From NCBI RefSeq assembly GCF_004358165.1, contig NZ_SMTG01000003.1:1-64000 (forward strand): a DNA stretch of 64,000 nt, given 5' to 3'. This DNA is from Luteimonas terrae (GTDB lineage: Bacteria; Pseudomonadota; Gammaproteobacteria; Xanthomonadales; Xanthomonadaceae). Shown one piece after another: positions 57,019 to 64,000 of the stretch. The position numbers were made by a program, and so were the translations under genes. The notes beneath the pieces are model-generated. The model made no database searches. It had not been told where the DNA came from and saw nothing but the letters and a program-made list of their open reading frames with translations. Numbering within the stretch: position 1 is the stretch's first letter; each line of letters starts with the position of its first letter.

Positions 57019-57522
57019 ATGCACGACCTGCTCGACAGTCTGTTTTCGCTCGGCATGCCCTGGTGGGAATTCGTGCTGCGGGCGATCGCCGTGTACGTTG
57101 TCGTGCTGGTGCTGATGCGGGTCACCGGCAAGCGCACCGTGGGCCAGTTCACGCCCTTCGACCTGCTGGTTGTCGTGCTGCTGGGCACCGCGGTGCAGAA
57201 CTCGCTGATCGGCGAGGACACTTCCCTGCTCGGCGGCCTGATTCTCGCCGCGACGCTGCTGGCGCTGAACTGGACGGTCGGTCGCCTGTCCGCGCGCAGC
57301 CGGCGTTTCGACCAGCTCGTCGAAGGCATGCCGGTGATCCTCGCGCGCCATGGCCATCTCTATCGCGAACAACTTGCACGGCAATCGATCAGCGAACGCG
57401 ACTTCGCGATCGCGCGTCGCACGGCCGGCTACGCGACGCTCGCCGAGATCGAACTGGCGGTGCTGGAAACCTCCGGCAAGATCACCTTCATCGCGCGCCG
57501 CGGCGACGCGCATGACACCTGA
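57019..57522 (+). CDS. DUF421 (YetF-like) membrane protein
   Basis: A 167-residue protein with three N-terminal membrane helices (about 13-34, 43-65, 69-88) carrying the family wording LMRVTGKRTVGQFTPFDLLV and AVQNSLIGED, then a soluble domain (RQSISERDFAIARRTAGYAT, EIELAVLETSGKITFIARRG). YetF-type proteins are associated with spore germination or membrane stress in other bacteria; role here unknown. GAGGC precedes the ATG. The start agrees with the family, unlike the longer frame reaching back over the divergent gene. Confidence 0.85.
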   Translation: MHDLLDSLFSLGMPWWEFVLRAIAVYVVVLVLMRVTGKRTVGQFTPFDLLVVVLLGTAVQNSLIGEDTSLLGGLILAATLLALNWTVGRLSARSRRFDQLVEGMPVILARHGHLYREQLARQSISERDFAIARRTAGYATLAEIELAVLETSGKITFIARRGDAHDT

Positions 57523-57568
57523 GCCGATGTTCGCGCGCAGGTGACGTTCCGCTGCGCAGGCTGTCGAC

Positions 57569-58186
57569 ATGCGTCCCCTGCCCCGCCGCTTCTACGCCCG
57601 CGATGCATCCGTCGTCGCGCCCGATCTGCTCAACAAGATGCTGGTGGCGGACGATGGCCGCCGTGCGCGGATCGTCGAGGTCGAAGCCTATTGCGGCCGC
57701 GACGACGCCGCCGCGCATTCCTACCGCGGCCCGACGCCGCGCAACGCGGTGATGTTCGGCGCGCCCGGACATCTGTACGTTTACTTCATTTACGGCATGC
57801 ACTGGGCGATCAACGCCGTCTGCGGCCAGCGGTCCGGGCACGGTGTGCTGCTGCGCGCCGCCGAGCCGCTGGCCGGACTCGACCGCATGGCGCAGGCGCG
57901 TGGCACGTCGACGCCGACGCTGCTGGCATCCGGCCCGGGACGCCTCGCGCAGGCGTTCGGCGTGGATCGTGGCGATGCCGGCCTCGACATCACCAGACGC
58001 GGCTCGCGCCTGTGGATCGGCGACGACGGCACGCCGCCGCCGACAGAACCGGCGGCGACCACGCGCATCGGCATCCGTCACGCGGTCGACCATCTATGGC
58101 GTTTCAGCGTGCCAGGGAACCTGCACGTCTCACGACATCGCGGCCCCCTGCCACCGCGTCGACCTGCAGCACGGCGCGGCAGCTGA
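57569..58186 (+). CDS. 3-methyladenine DNA glycosylase (AAG/MPG family)
   Basis: A 205-residue DNA-repair glycosylase that removes alkylated purines. [20 protein letters not shown] opens the protein; [20 protein letters not shown] carries the catalytic Glu39 and the intercalating Tyr41; [17 protein letters not shown] and LLRAAEPL follow. Length agrees with bacterial members. It is cytoplasmic. It lies 47 nt after DUF421 and converges with the M16 protease gene. Confidence 0.88.
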   Translation: MRPLPRRFYARDASVVAPDLLNKMLVADDGRRARIVEVEAYCGRDDAAAHSYRGPTPRNAVMFGAPGHLYVYFIYGMHWAINAVCGQRSGHGVLLRAAEPLAGLDRMAQARGTSTPTLLASGPGRLAQAFGVDRGDAGLDITRRGSRLWIGDDGTPPPTEPAATTRIGIRHAVDHLWRFSVPGNLHVSRHRGPLPPRRPAARRGS

Positions 58187-58206
58187 GCGATCCCGAGTTG
58201 CCGGCC

Positions 58207-61098
58207 TCAACGGTCGGCTTCGCTCACTGCCTCGTTCACGATGACCGGCGCGCCGTATCCCAAGGCCTCGAGGCGCTCGGCCTGGCTGGCGGCGTCGCCG
58301 ACGACCACGATGCGCATCGCGTCCGTGTCGATCCAGCGGTCCGCCAGCGTGCGCACGCGCTCGACACTCATGCCCTCGATCGTCCGCGCGTCGGCGGCGA
58401 GGTAGTTTGCCGGCAGACCGAAGTCGCCGATGGCCTCGAGCACGGCGAGCTTGGCGCCGGTGGTCTCGAATTCGCGCGCGCGGCTCTTGCCCATCGCGCT
58501 GCGCGTCACTTCGAGATCCTCGGCGGTGAAGCTGGCGCCGTAGTCGCGCATGACGTCGCGGGCGAGCGTGGCCGCTTCCAGCGTGACGTTGGAGCGCACC
58601 GAACTGGACACCGTGAAGCTGCCGTCGCGACGCGTGCCGCCGAAGCTCGAGTTGATGCCGTAGGTGTAGCCCTTGCCCTCGCGCAGTTCCTGGGTCAGGC
58701 GCGACGCGAAACCACCACCGCCGAGGCGATAGTTGGCGACGCGTGCGGCGAAAAAGTCCGGATCGGCGCGACGCATCGCCGGCTGGCCGAACAGCAGCAC
58801 TGACTGCGCGGCCTTGGGCACGTCGTAGACGTAGACCGTCGTGTGGTCGGGACGCGCGGGCGCGGTCCATTCGGGGATCTCGACCGGACGCGCGGCCCAA
58901 CGCGCGTCGAGTCCGGCGAGCGCGGCCATCGCCGCGGCCTGGTCGACATCGCCGACGATGCGCAGGCGTGCATGGTCGGGCGAGAGCTGCCGCAGGTAGC
59001 CGGCCAGATCGTCTGCATCGAGTGCCGCGACCGAGCGCTCGGTGCCCAGCGCATTGCGCGAGAGGATGTGGTCGGGACCGTAGTTGACCAGCGCGTACAC
59101 GCGCGAAGCCAGCGCGGTCGGCTGCGCGCGCGCGCCCTGGATGTCGGAGACGGTCGCGGCCTTGGCCAGTTCCAGTTCCTGCGCATCCCAGCGCGGTTCG
59201 ACCAGCATTTCGCCGACGAGGTCGATGGTGTCGGCGAAGTTGCGCGCCAGCGTGCTGCCCGAGACGAGGAAACGCTCGCCGTCGGCGCGCACGTTGACGC
59301 CGGCGCCCAGCGCCTTGAACGCGTTCTCCAGTTCGGCCGGCGTGCGCCTGGCGGTGCCGCGGTCGAGCATGCGCGCGGTCAGCGCGGCCGCACCGGGCGT
59401 AGCCGGATCGTCGAGCAGGCGGCCGCCGTCGATCGACAGTTCGAAGCGCACCATCGGCGTCTCGTCGTGCTCGATGCCCGACACCTGCAGGCCGTTGGCG
59501 AGGCGCGCGTTCCAGACCGTCGGCGGCACGATCACCGGCGCCTTGCCATAGCCGGGCTCGACCGTGCGATCGAAGCTCGACGGTGTGCGCGCATACACCG
59601 TGTCGCCGGCTCGTGCGTCGATCGCGGCCTCGGCGCCTTCGACGATCGGTTCTTCGACGACCGTGGCAACGCGCGAATCGGACAACGCCAGTTGCGGCTG
59701 CCCCTTGGGGACGAAGCTGGTGGCGACGCTGTAATGACCCTTGATGTAGCGCTGGTAGACACGCTCAAGATCGGCAGGCGTCAGCGCCTGCAGTTGCGCC
59801 AGGCGACGATCGATCTGCGTTGGATCACCGGTGGTGGCATTGGCATGCGCCAGCTGGCGCCCCTTGCCCAGCACGCTGTCGAGCTCGCCGTAGAGTTCGG
59901 CCTCGCTGCTGGTCTTGATCCGCTGCAGCGCGTCGGCGTCGACGCCCTGCGCTTCGAAGCGCGCGAACCCGTCCTCGATGGCCGACCGCACCTCGTCGAG
60001 CGAACCGCCGTCGAAGCCGCGCGCGCGCACGAGGAATGCGCCCGCGATCTGACCGCCCATCAGGCCGGCATCTACCGACGGCGCCACACGCTTCTCGTCG
60101 ACGACCACCGCATTGAGCGGCGCTTCCTTGCCGTCGGTGAGATAGCGCGCCAGCGTTTCCAGTGCGACCGCATCGGGATGCGACTCCTCGACCGCCGGCC
60201 AGGCCAGGCTGAGTTCCGGCAGCTTGGCGTAGTTGTCCTCGTGCATCAGCCGCACATCGCCGGCGAGGGCCGCCGGACGCGGCGCCGCGCGTTCGGTTTC
60301 GGAGCCACGCGGAATCTCGCCGAAGTACTTCTCCACCCAGGCCCGCGCCTGCGCCGGGTCGAAATCGCCGGCGATCACCAGCGTCGCGTTGTTGGGCGAG
60401 TACCAGCGGCGGTAGAACGCCTGCACGTCGTCGAGCGTGGCCGCGTCGAGATCGGCCAGCGAGCCGATCACCGCCCAGTTGTAGGGATGGTCCTTGGGAT
60501 ACAGCGCGTCGAGCATCACCGCATAGGCGTGGCCGTAAGGGCGGTTGTCGACGCTCTGCCGCTTCTCGTTCTTGACGACCTGCTTCTCCTTCTCGACCAC
60601 CGCATCGGTCACGGTGTTGATGAACCAGCCGAGCTTGTCTGCCTCGGCCCAGAGCATCTTTTCCAGCGCGTCGTTGGGGACGGTCTGCAGATAGTCGGTG
60701 ACGTCGTGGCTGGTCGAGCCGTTGGCGCCGCTGCCGCCGACGCGCGCGCTCATGCGGTCCAGGCCGCCGGGGCCGAGGTTCTCCGAATCGAGGAAGAACA
60801 GATGCTCGAACATGTGCGCAAAGCCCGTGCGTCCGGGCGTCTCCCGCGCAGAGCCCACGTGCACGGCCAGCACGACTGCGGCCACCGGATCGGAGCGGTC
60901 GATGTGGAAAACGACTTCGAGCCCGTTGTCGAGGGTGAAGGTCTGCACCGGCACCAGGGTGCCGGCCGATGCGACATCGCCATGCAGGGCGGTGGTCGGC
61001 TCGGCTGCCAGTGCGAGCGGTGCGGACAGGCCCAGCGCGATCGCCAGCAGAGATTTGGCCAGCGTGCTGCGCACCGCCGGAACGATCGGATGTGTCAT
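58207..61098 (-). CDS. M16 family zinc metalloprotease (insulinase-like)
   Basis: A 963-residue exported protein (signal peptide about 1-31, LALAAEP). The inverse zinc motif His95-Met-Phe-Glu98-His99 (FAHMFEHLFFLDSE) is intact, with the third ligand expected near Glu178 (KNEKRQ). Two M16 halves follow: an active N-terminal pair (about 45-480) and an inactive C-terminal pair (about 520-950) where the motif is lost. Such proteins degrade peptides in the periplasm and resemble PqqL or pitrilysin. The segment FTVSSSVRSNVTLEAATLARD is typical. The thioredoxin gene lies 299 nt upstream, same strand. Confidence 0.9.
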   Translation of the reverse strand: MTHPIVPAVRSTLAKSLLAIALGLSAPLALAAEPTTALHGDVASAGTLVPVQTFTLDNGLEVVFHIDRSDPVAAVVLAVHVGSARETPGRTGFAHMFEHLFFLDSENLGPGGLDRMSARVGGSGANGSTSHDVTDYLQTVPNDALEKMLWAEADKLGWFINTVTDAVVEKEKQVVKNEKRQSVDNRPYGHAYAVMLDALYPKDHPYNWAVIGSLADLDAATLDDVQAFYRRWYSPNNATLVIAGDFDPAQARAWVEKYFGEIPRGSETERAAPRPAALAGDVRLMHEDNYAKLPELSLAWPAVEESHPDAVALETLARYLTDGKEAPLNAVVVDEKRVAPSVDAGLMGGQIAGAFLVRARGFDGGSLDEVRSAIEDGFARFEAQGVDADALQRIKTSSEAELYGELDSVLGKGRQLAHANATTGDPTQIDRRLAQLQALTPADLERVYQRYIKGHYSVATSFVPKGQPQLALSDSRVATVVEEPIVEGAEAAIDARAGDTVYARTPSSFDRTVEPGYGKAPVIVPPTVWNARLANGLQVSGIEHDETPMVRFELSIDGGRLLDDPATPGAAALTARMLDRGTARRTPAELENAFKALGAGVNVRADGERFLVSGSTLARNFADTIDLVGEMLVEPRWDAQELELAKAATVSDIQGARAQPTALASRVYALVNYGPDHILSRNALGTERSVAALDADDLAGYLRQLSPDHARLRIVGDVDQAAAMAALAGLDARWAARPVEIPEWTAPARPDHTTVYVYDVPKAAQSVLLFGQPAMRRADPDFFAARVANYRLGGGGFASRLTQELREGKGYTYGINSSFGGTRRDGSFTVSSSVRSNVTLEAATLARDVMRDYGASFTAEDLEVTRSAMGKSRAREFETTGAKLAVLEAIGDFGLPANYLAADARTIEGMSVERVRTLADRWIDTDAMRIVVVGDAASQAERLEALGYGAPVIVNEAVSEADR

Positions 61099-61397
61099 CC
61101 CTGGAATTCCCCTCGAATCGGAGGATCGACCTTAGCGGAACCGCCCACTGACGTCGCGCGACGGAAGTCATGCGCGCGCGCCCATGGGTGTGATTCAGAC
61201 GCAAAGCGTCCCGAGCCCGTGCTTGATCGACCCGGCGACGTCGACCGCTGCATGGCGGCTCGCGCCGGGTCGGTTGCCCAGAAGCTTCTGGAAGCAGCGG
61301 GATGACGACAGAATCGGCGCGGGTGACCGGACTGGCGGATGTCGTAGCGGGCGCCTCGATGCGGGCAGGACGACGAAGTCCCGACTGCGGCCCAGGC
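61099..61397. other. 299-bp intergenic region upstream of the M16 gene
   Basis: No gene is supported. Two exact palindromes are visible: CCAGAAGCTTCTGG at 61278-61291 and GACGC-AAA-GCGTC near 61198-61210. AGGG lies 4 nt before the M16 ATG. I cannot place a promoter. Confidence 0.45.
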
Positions 61398-61718
61398 TCA
61401 GTCGAGCGCGCGCAGCGCCTGGACGACGGTGGCTGCATCGGATGGACGCACCACGCGCGCAACCTCGCGTCCGTCGCGCAGCAGGATCAGCGTCGGCCAC
61501 AGCTTCACGCGGAAGCTGCGGCCGAGGGGACGGCCCTTGCCGTCCTCGATCTTCAAGTGGGTGACGTCGTCGCGACCGGCGAGCGCCTGCGCGATGGCCG
61601 GTCGTGCGGCCTGGCAGTAGCCGCACCAGTCGGTGCCGAACTCGACGGCCACCGCGCCTGCCATCGCGTCGATGTCTTCGCGGGGCGGTGCATGTTCGCG
61701 GTAGCCGTCGGTCGCCAT
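61398..61718 (-). CDS. Thioredoxin-family protein
   Basis: A 106-residue thioredoxin fold with active site Trp31-Cys32-Gly-Tyr-Cys35 (FGTDWCGYCQAARPAIAQAL) and cis-proline in KLWPTLILLRDG. The CGYC centre is typical of DsbA/DsbC-like or small thioredoxins. There is no signal peptide, so it is cytoplasmic. It starts 2 nt after the host-attachment-family gene, indicating one operon. Confidence 0.82.
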   Translation of the reverse strand: MATDGYREHAPPREDIDAMAGAVAVEFGTDWCGYCQAARPAIAQALAGRDDVTHLKIEDGKGRPLGRSFRVKLWPTLILLRDGREVARVVRPSDAATVVQALRALD

Positions 61719-61720
61719 GC

Positions 61721-62119
61721 TCAGGACAGCGTGCTCTGGATGGTTTCCAGCGGCGCGTTGGTCAGATCCTTGGCCAGATCGCCGATCAGGCGCTGCTGGG
61801 TTTCCTTGTGCAGCAGCGGACGCACGCGCCCGAGCGTCTTCGCATCGGCAATCAGCACGAGGTGTTCGTACTTGTTCTTCAGTGCGCCGTCGTTGAGGCC
61901 CTTCGCCAGCTGCTTGGCGAACGTGGCCTCGTCGAGCTGGGAGGCGCTCGATTCCGAGGGCATCGAGCCGGACGGACCTTCGTCGTCCAGGTTCATGCCC
62001 TCCAGCAGTGCTTCCTGCTTCAGCGCCAGCGAGGCCTGCGTGCCCACGTTGCTGAAAACGCGGGCAGAGCCGCCATCCGCCACCACGATCAGGGCACCCT
62101 GGGGAATCTTCATCGTCAT
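61721..62119 (-). CDS. Host-attachment/baeRF-family protein
   Basis: A 132-residue protein of the family named for proteins required for attachment to host cells. ALIVVADGGSARVFSNVG and YEHLVLIADAKTLGRVRPLL, then QRLIGDLAKDLTNAPLETIQ, are conserved. The fold is related to archaeal release-factor-like proteins; actual function is unclear. GGAGG lies upstream with three ATGs in a row (62122, 62119, 62113); the middle one has the best spacing. It precedes the thioredoxin gene by 2 nt. Confidence 0.7.
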   Translation of the reverse strand: MTMKIPQGALIVVADGGSARVFSNVGTQASLALKQEALLEGMNLDDEGPSGSMPSESSASQLDEATFAKQLAKGLNDGALKNKYEHLVLIADAKTLGRVRPLLHKETQQRLIGDLAKDLTNAPLETIQSTLS

Positions 62120-62301
62120 CATCGCCTCCGCTGTGTGTAGGACTGCCGTAAGTCGGCCCGAGCCAGCCTAGGCAGGCAAATGTGAGCGGCGCGGCATGGT
62201 CGTGTCGGCAAGCTGTCGTGCGGTTCAGCCCCCGTGCGACCGCGGCCGGCATACCATGAGCGTTATGTAATAATCTAACGATTGCAGACCGTGGTTTTGC
62301 C

Positions 62302-63468
62302 GTGCGCCCCAGCTCCGTTCCCGCCGCCACGACGGCACGCCTGTCCTCGATCGACCTGCTGCGCGGCACCGTGATGGTGCTGATGCTGCTCGATCACGTC
62401 CGCGAGACCTTCTTCCTGCACGTGCAGATGGGCGATCCGGTCGAGGTCGCCCGTGCGTCGCCCGCCCTGTTCTTCTGCCGCCTGCTCGCGCATCTGTGCG
62501 CGCCCGTGTTCGTGTTCCTGACCGGTCTGTCGGCGTGGCTCTACGCCAGCGGCAAGCCCGCCGGCCGCCGGGCCGCTTCGGCGTTCCTGTTCAAGCGCGG
62601 CCTGTTCCTCGTCGTGCTGGAGCTGACCCTGGTCAACTTCGCATGGACCTTCGAACTCCCGCCTTCGACGGTGTATCTGCAGGTGATCTGGGCGATCGGC
62701 CTGAGCATGCTGGCCCTGTCCGCGCTGCTGTGGCTGCCGCGTGCGGCACTGGTGGCCCTGGCGGTGGCGATCATCGCCGGCCACAACCTTTTCGACGGCG
62801 TGCGTCTGACGGCCGAGCACCCGCTGCACACGCTGTGGGCAGTGCTGCACCAGCGCGACTGGCTGCAGTTCGGCGACGGCCTGCGCGCCCGCACCTCGTA
62901 TCCGGTGCTGCCGTGGATCGGTGTCATCGCACTGGGGTGGGTCGCCGGGTCGTGGTTCGCACGCGACGCGTCGCCGACGCGCCGGCACGCGCTGCTGGTG
63001 TGGAGCGGCGTCGGCGCGCTGGCGGGGTTCGCCTTGCTGCGTTGGGCGAACGTCTACGGCGATGCACCGTGGGCGCCGCAGGCCGACGCCCTGCGCACGC
63101 TGATGTCGGTGTTCAACGTCACCAAGTACCCGCCCTCGTTGCAGTTCGTGCTGCTGACGCTGGGCGTCGGGCTGCTGCTGTTGCGGCTCTACGAATCACC
63201 CGCGCTCGCACGCGCATTGCGGCCGCTGTCGGCACTGGGATCGGCGCCGATGTTCTTCTATCTGCTGCACCTGTTCGTGCTGAAGCTGCTGTATCTCGGC
63301 GCGCTCGCCGTCTGGGGCACCAACAAGGGCACGGTGTTCGGCTTCGACAGCGTGGCGACGCTGGTGGCGATCTCGATCGCGCTGGCGATGGTGCTGCAGC
63401 CGCCGACCGCGGCATTCGCCCGGTTCAAGGCACGGCGACGCGATCTGGCGTGGCTGCGGTATCTGTAG
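62302..63468 (+). CDS. DUF1624/heparan-alpha-glucosaminide N-acetyltransferase-like membrane protein
   Basis: A 388-residue integral membrane protein with about ten helices. The N-terminal SSIDLLRGTVMVLMLLDHVR carries the conserved Asp/Arg/His of DUF1624, and the middle TSYPVLPWIGVIALGWVAGS and later SALGSAPMFFYLLHLFVLKL are typical. The group resembles the human lysosomal enzyme that acetylates heparan glucosamine using cytosolic acetyl-CoA; the bacterial substrate is unknown. The start is GTG. A repeat element begins 5 nt after its stop codon. Confidence 0.82.
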   Translation: MRPSSVPAATTARLSSIDLLRGTVMVLMLLDHVRETFFLHVQMGDPVEVARASPALFFCRLLAHLCAPVFVFLTGLSAWLYASGKPAGRRAASAFLFKRGLFLVVLELTLVNFAWTFELPPSTVYLQVIWAIGLSMLALSALLWLPRAALVALAVAIIAGHNLFDGVRLTAEHPLHTLWAVLHQRDWLQFGDGLRARTSYPVLPWIGVIALGWVAGSWFARDASPTRRHALLVWSGVGALAGFALLRWANVYGDAPWAPQADALRTLMSVFNVTKYPPSLQFVLLTLGVGLLLLRLYESPALARALRPLSALGSAPMFFYLLHLFVLKLLYLGALAVWGTNKGTVFGFDSVATLVAISIALAMVLQPPTAAFARFKARRRDLAWLRYL

Positions 63469-63472
63469 AAAG

Positions 63473-63589
63473 AAGAAACAGCTCAAAGCCCGTCGCGAGC
63501 GCAGTCAGATGGCGCGTGGCGGAGCGCGGAACATACGAGGGCATTTCGACCAGCTGACAAGCGCAGCAGGAGTTTGACCAGGCGCTCAG
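63473..63589 (-). mobile_element. 117-bp deleted relative of the MITE-like element, copy 2
   Basis: The left half (CAAAGCCCGTCGCGAGCGCA, then GATGGCGCGTGGCGGAGCGC) and right half (CAAGCGCAGCAGGAGTTTGA) match copy 1 with few changes, with about 100 bp of the middle missing. The right end, CTCAG, contains the stop codon of the next gene, as in copy 1. It fills the gap between convergent genes. Confidence 0.65.
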
Positions 63590-64000
63590 CGCCAGGGCTG
63601 GCGGCCCTCGATCCACGACTCGTTGCGCACGCGACCCGCGGGGAACGGCCCGTACATGTCGCGATACCCCGGACCGAAGCCGTCGAAATAACCGCCCGCG
63701 CCGTATCCGTAGCCGCCATAGGGCCCGAATCCGCCGTAGACGCCCGGGTAGCCCGGACCGTCGTAGCGACCCACGCGCAGGTTGAGCTGCATCGTGTTGA
63801 GGTTGCCGGCGTTGCTGACGGTTTCCTTGCAGATGTTGATGTCGGCCTCGTTCCAGTTGGCGTTGCCGCCGCGCGAGGAATAGCCGATGCCGGTGCTCAC
63901 GCTGCCGGTGACGGTGCGTTCGCTGCCGTCGGGGCCGGTGGGACATCCGCCACGCCGTGCGAGGTCGTCGCCATGCGCGCGGCGGTACTCGGGCGTGTCG
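63586..64000 (-). CDS. Hypothetical Gly/Tyr-rich protein, N-terminus beyond window
   Basis: The frame is open to the right edge (138 codons) and ends at a TGA inside a repeat element. The visible part contains CPTGPDGSERTVTGSVSTGI, then NANWNEADINICKETVSNAG and NLNTMQLNLRVGRYDGPG, and a Gly/Tyr/Phe-rich stretch (YPGVYGGFGPYGGYGYGAGG). No family recognised; a GTG at 63900 is in frame but the frame continues upstream with normal composition. Confidence 0.6.
   Translation of the reverse strand, partial: DTPEYRRAHGDDLARRGGCPTGPDGSERTVTGSVSTGIGYSSRGGNANWNEADINICKETVSNAGNLNTMQLNLRVGRYDGPGYPGVYGGFGPYGGYGYGAGGYFDGFGPGYRDMYGPFPAGRVRNESWIEGRQPWR

Noticed and set aside
61278..61291. CCAGAAGCTTCTGG palindrome as an operator
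   Set aside because: It is exact, but it sits nearly 180 nt from the nearest start codon with no accompanying promoter elements or second copy.
58843..61305. 820-residue plus-strand frame opposite the M16 protease
   Set aside because: Antisense shadow; the minus strand has an intact signal peptide and HxxEH zinc motif.

Overview
The window is high-GC gammaproteobacterial chromosome, most likely from the Xanthomonadaceae (Lysobacter/Luteimonas-like). The call rests on the conserved order lptG-lptF / pepA-holC-valS, xanthomonad-style small proteins, a possible Clp/CRP site and a PagL-like gene beside groESL. It is mostly housekeeping chromosome. I see no rRNA, tRNA, CRISPR array, prophage or complete transposase gene.

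Layout: 1-2048 is the N-terminal part of a trimeric autotransporter adhesin that runs off the left edge, with a terminator-like hairpin in its own leader. 2459-8365 carries purL, a DsbC-like protein and a Xer recombinase. 9143-11334 is the LPS-export pair lptF-lptG, divergent from pepA-holC-valS (11470-16492). Then come a type II NADH dehydrogenase, a ZIP metal transporter, a serine hydrolase, rpoH, a large GH92 alpha-mannosidase and glnE. 27622-33762 holds a MurG-like glycosyltransferase overlapping a PYROXD2-like dehydrogenase, a GIY-YIG/GNAT fusion and two flavoproteins. 33791-35029 is a DAHP synthase gene behind a complete attenuator. 35097-47610 contains an AsmA-like protein, groESL, a PagL-like deacylase, cutA, dsbD-tlpA, then aroQ-accB-accC. 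The right third has small secreted proteins, a sugar dehydrogenase, a lytic transglycosylase, apt, a cupin, a degenerate SRAP protein, a DNA glycosylase, an M16 protease and a DUF1624 membrane protein.

The best finds are non-coding or composite. (1) The aroG leader encodes a 26-residue peptide with a Phe-Phe-Tyr-Trp-Tyr-Ala-Phe core, followed by a strong terminator and a possible antiterminator: ribosome-mediated attenuation of the aromatic pathway. (2) An element bounded by inverted arrays of the heptamer GTGATTG carries a four-helix-bundle gene between accB and accC; an internally deleted copy sits just before valS. Both end a few bases upstream of an essential gene's start codon, where a Shine-Dalgarno sequence would be expected. 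(3) A second repeat family (52512-52730 and 63473-63589) fills convergent gaps and supplies the stop codon of the neighbouring gene each time. (4) Several proteins have unusual architecture: DsbD with two alpha domains, a GIY-YIG-GNAT fusion, and an SRAP protein lacking the catalytic residues.

Functional links: lptF/lptG export LPS and a PagL-like enzyme may trim lipid A; DsbC, DsbD and TlpA form a periplasmic thiol system; aroG and aroQ feed the shikimate pathway, aroQ sitting beside accBC of fatty acid synthesis; groESL and rpoH handle heat shock.
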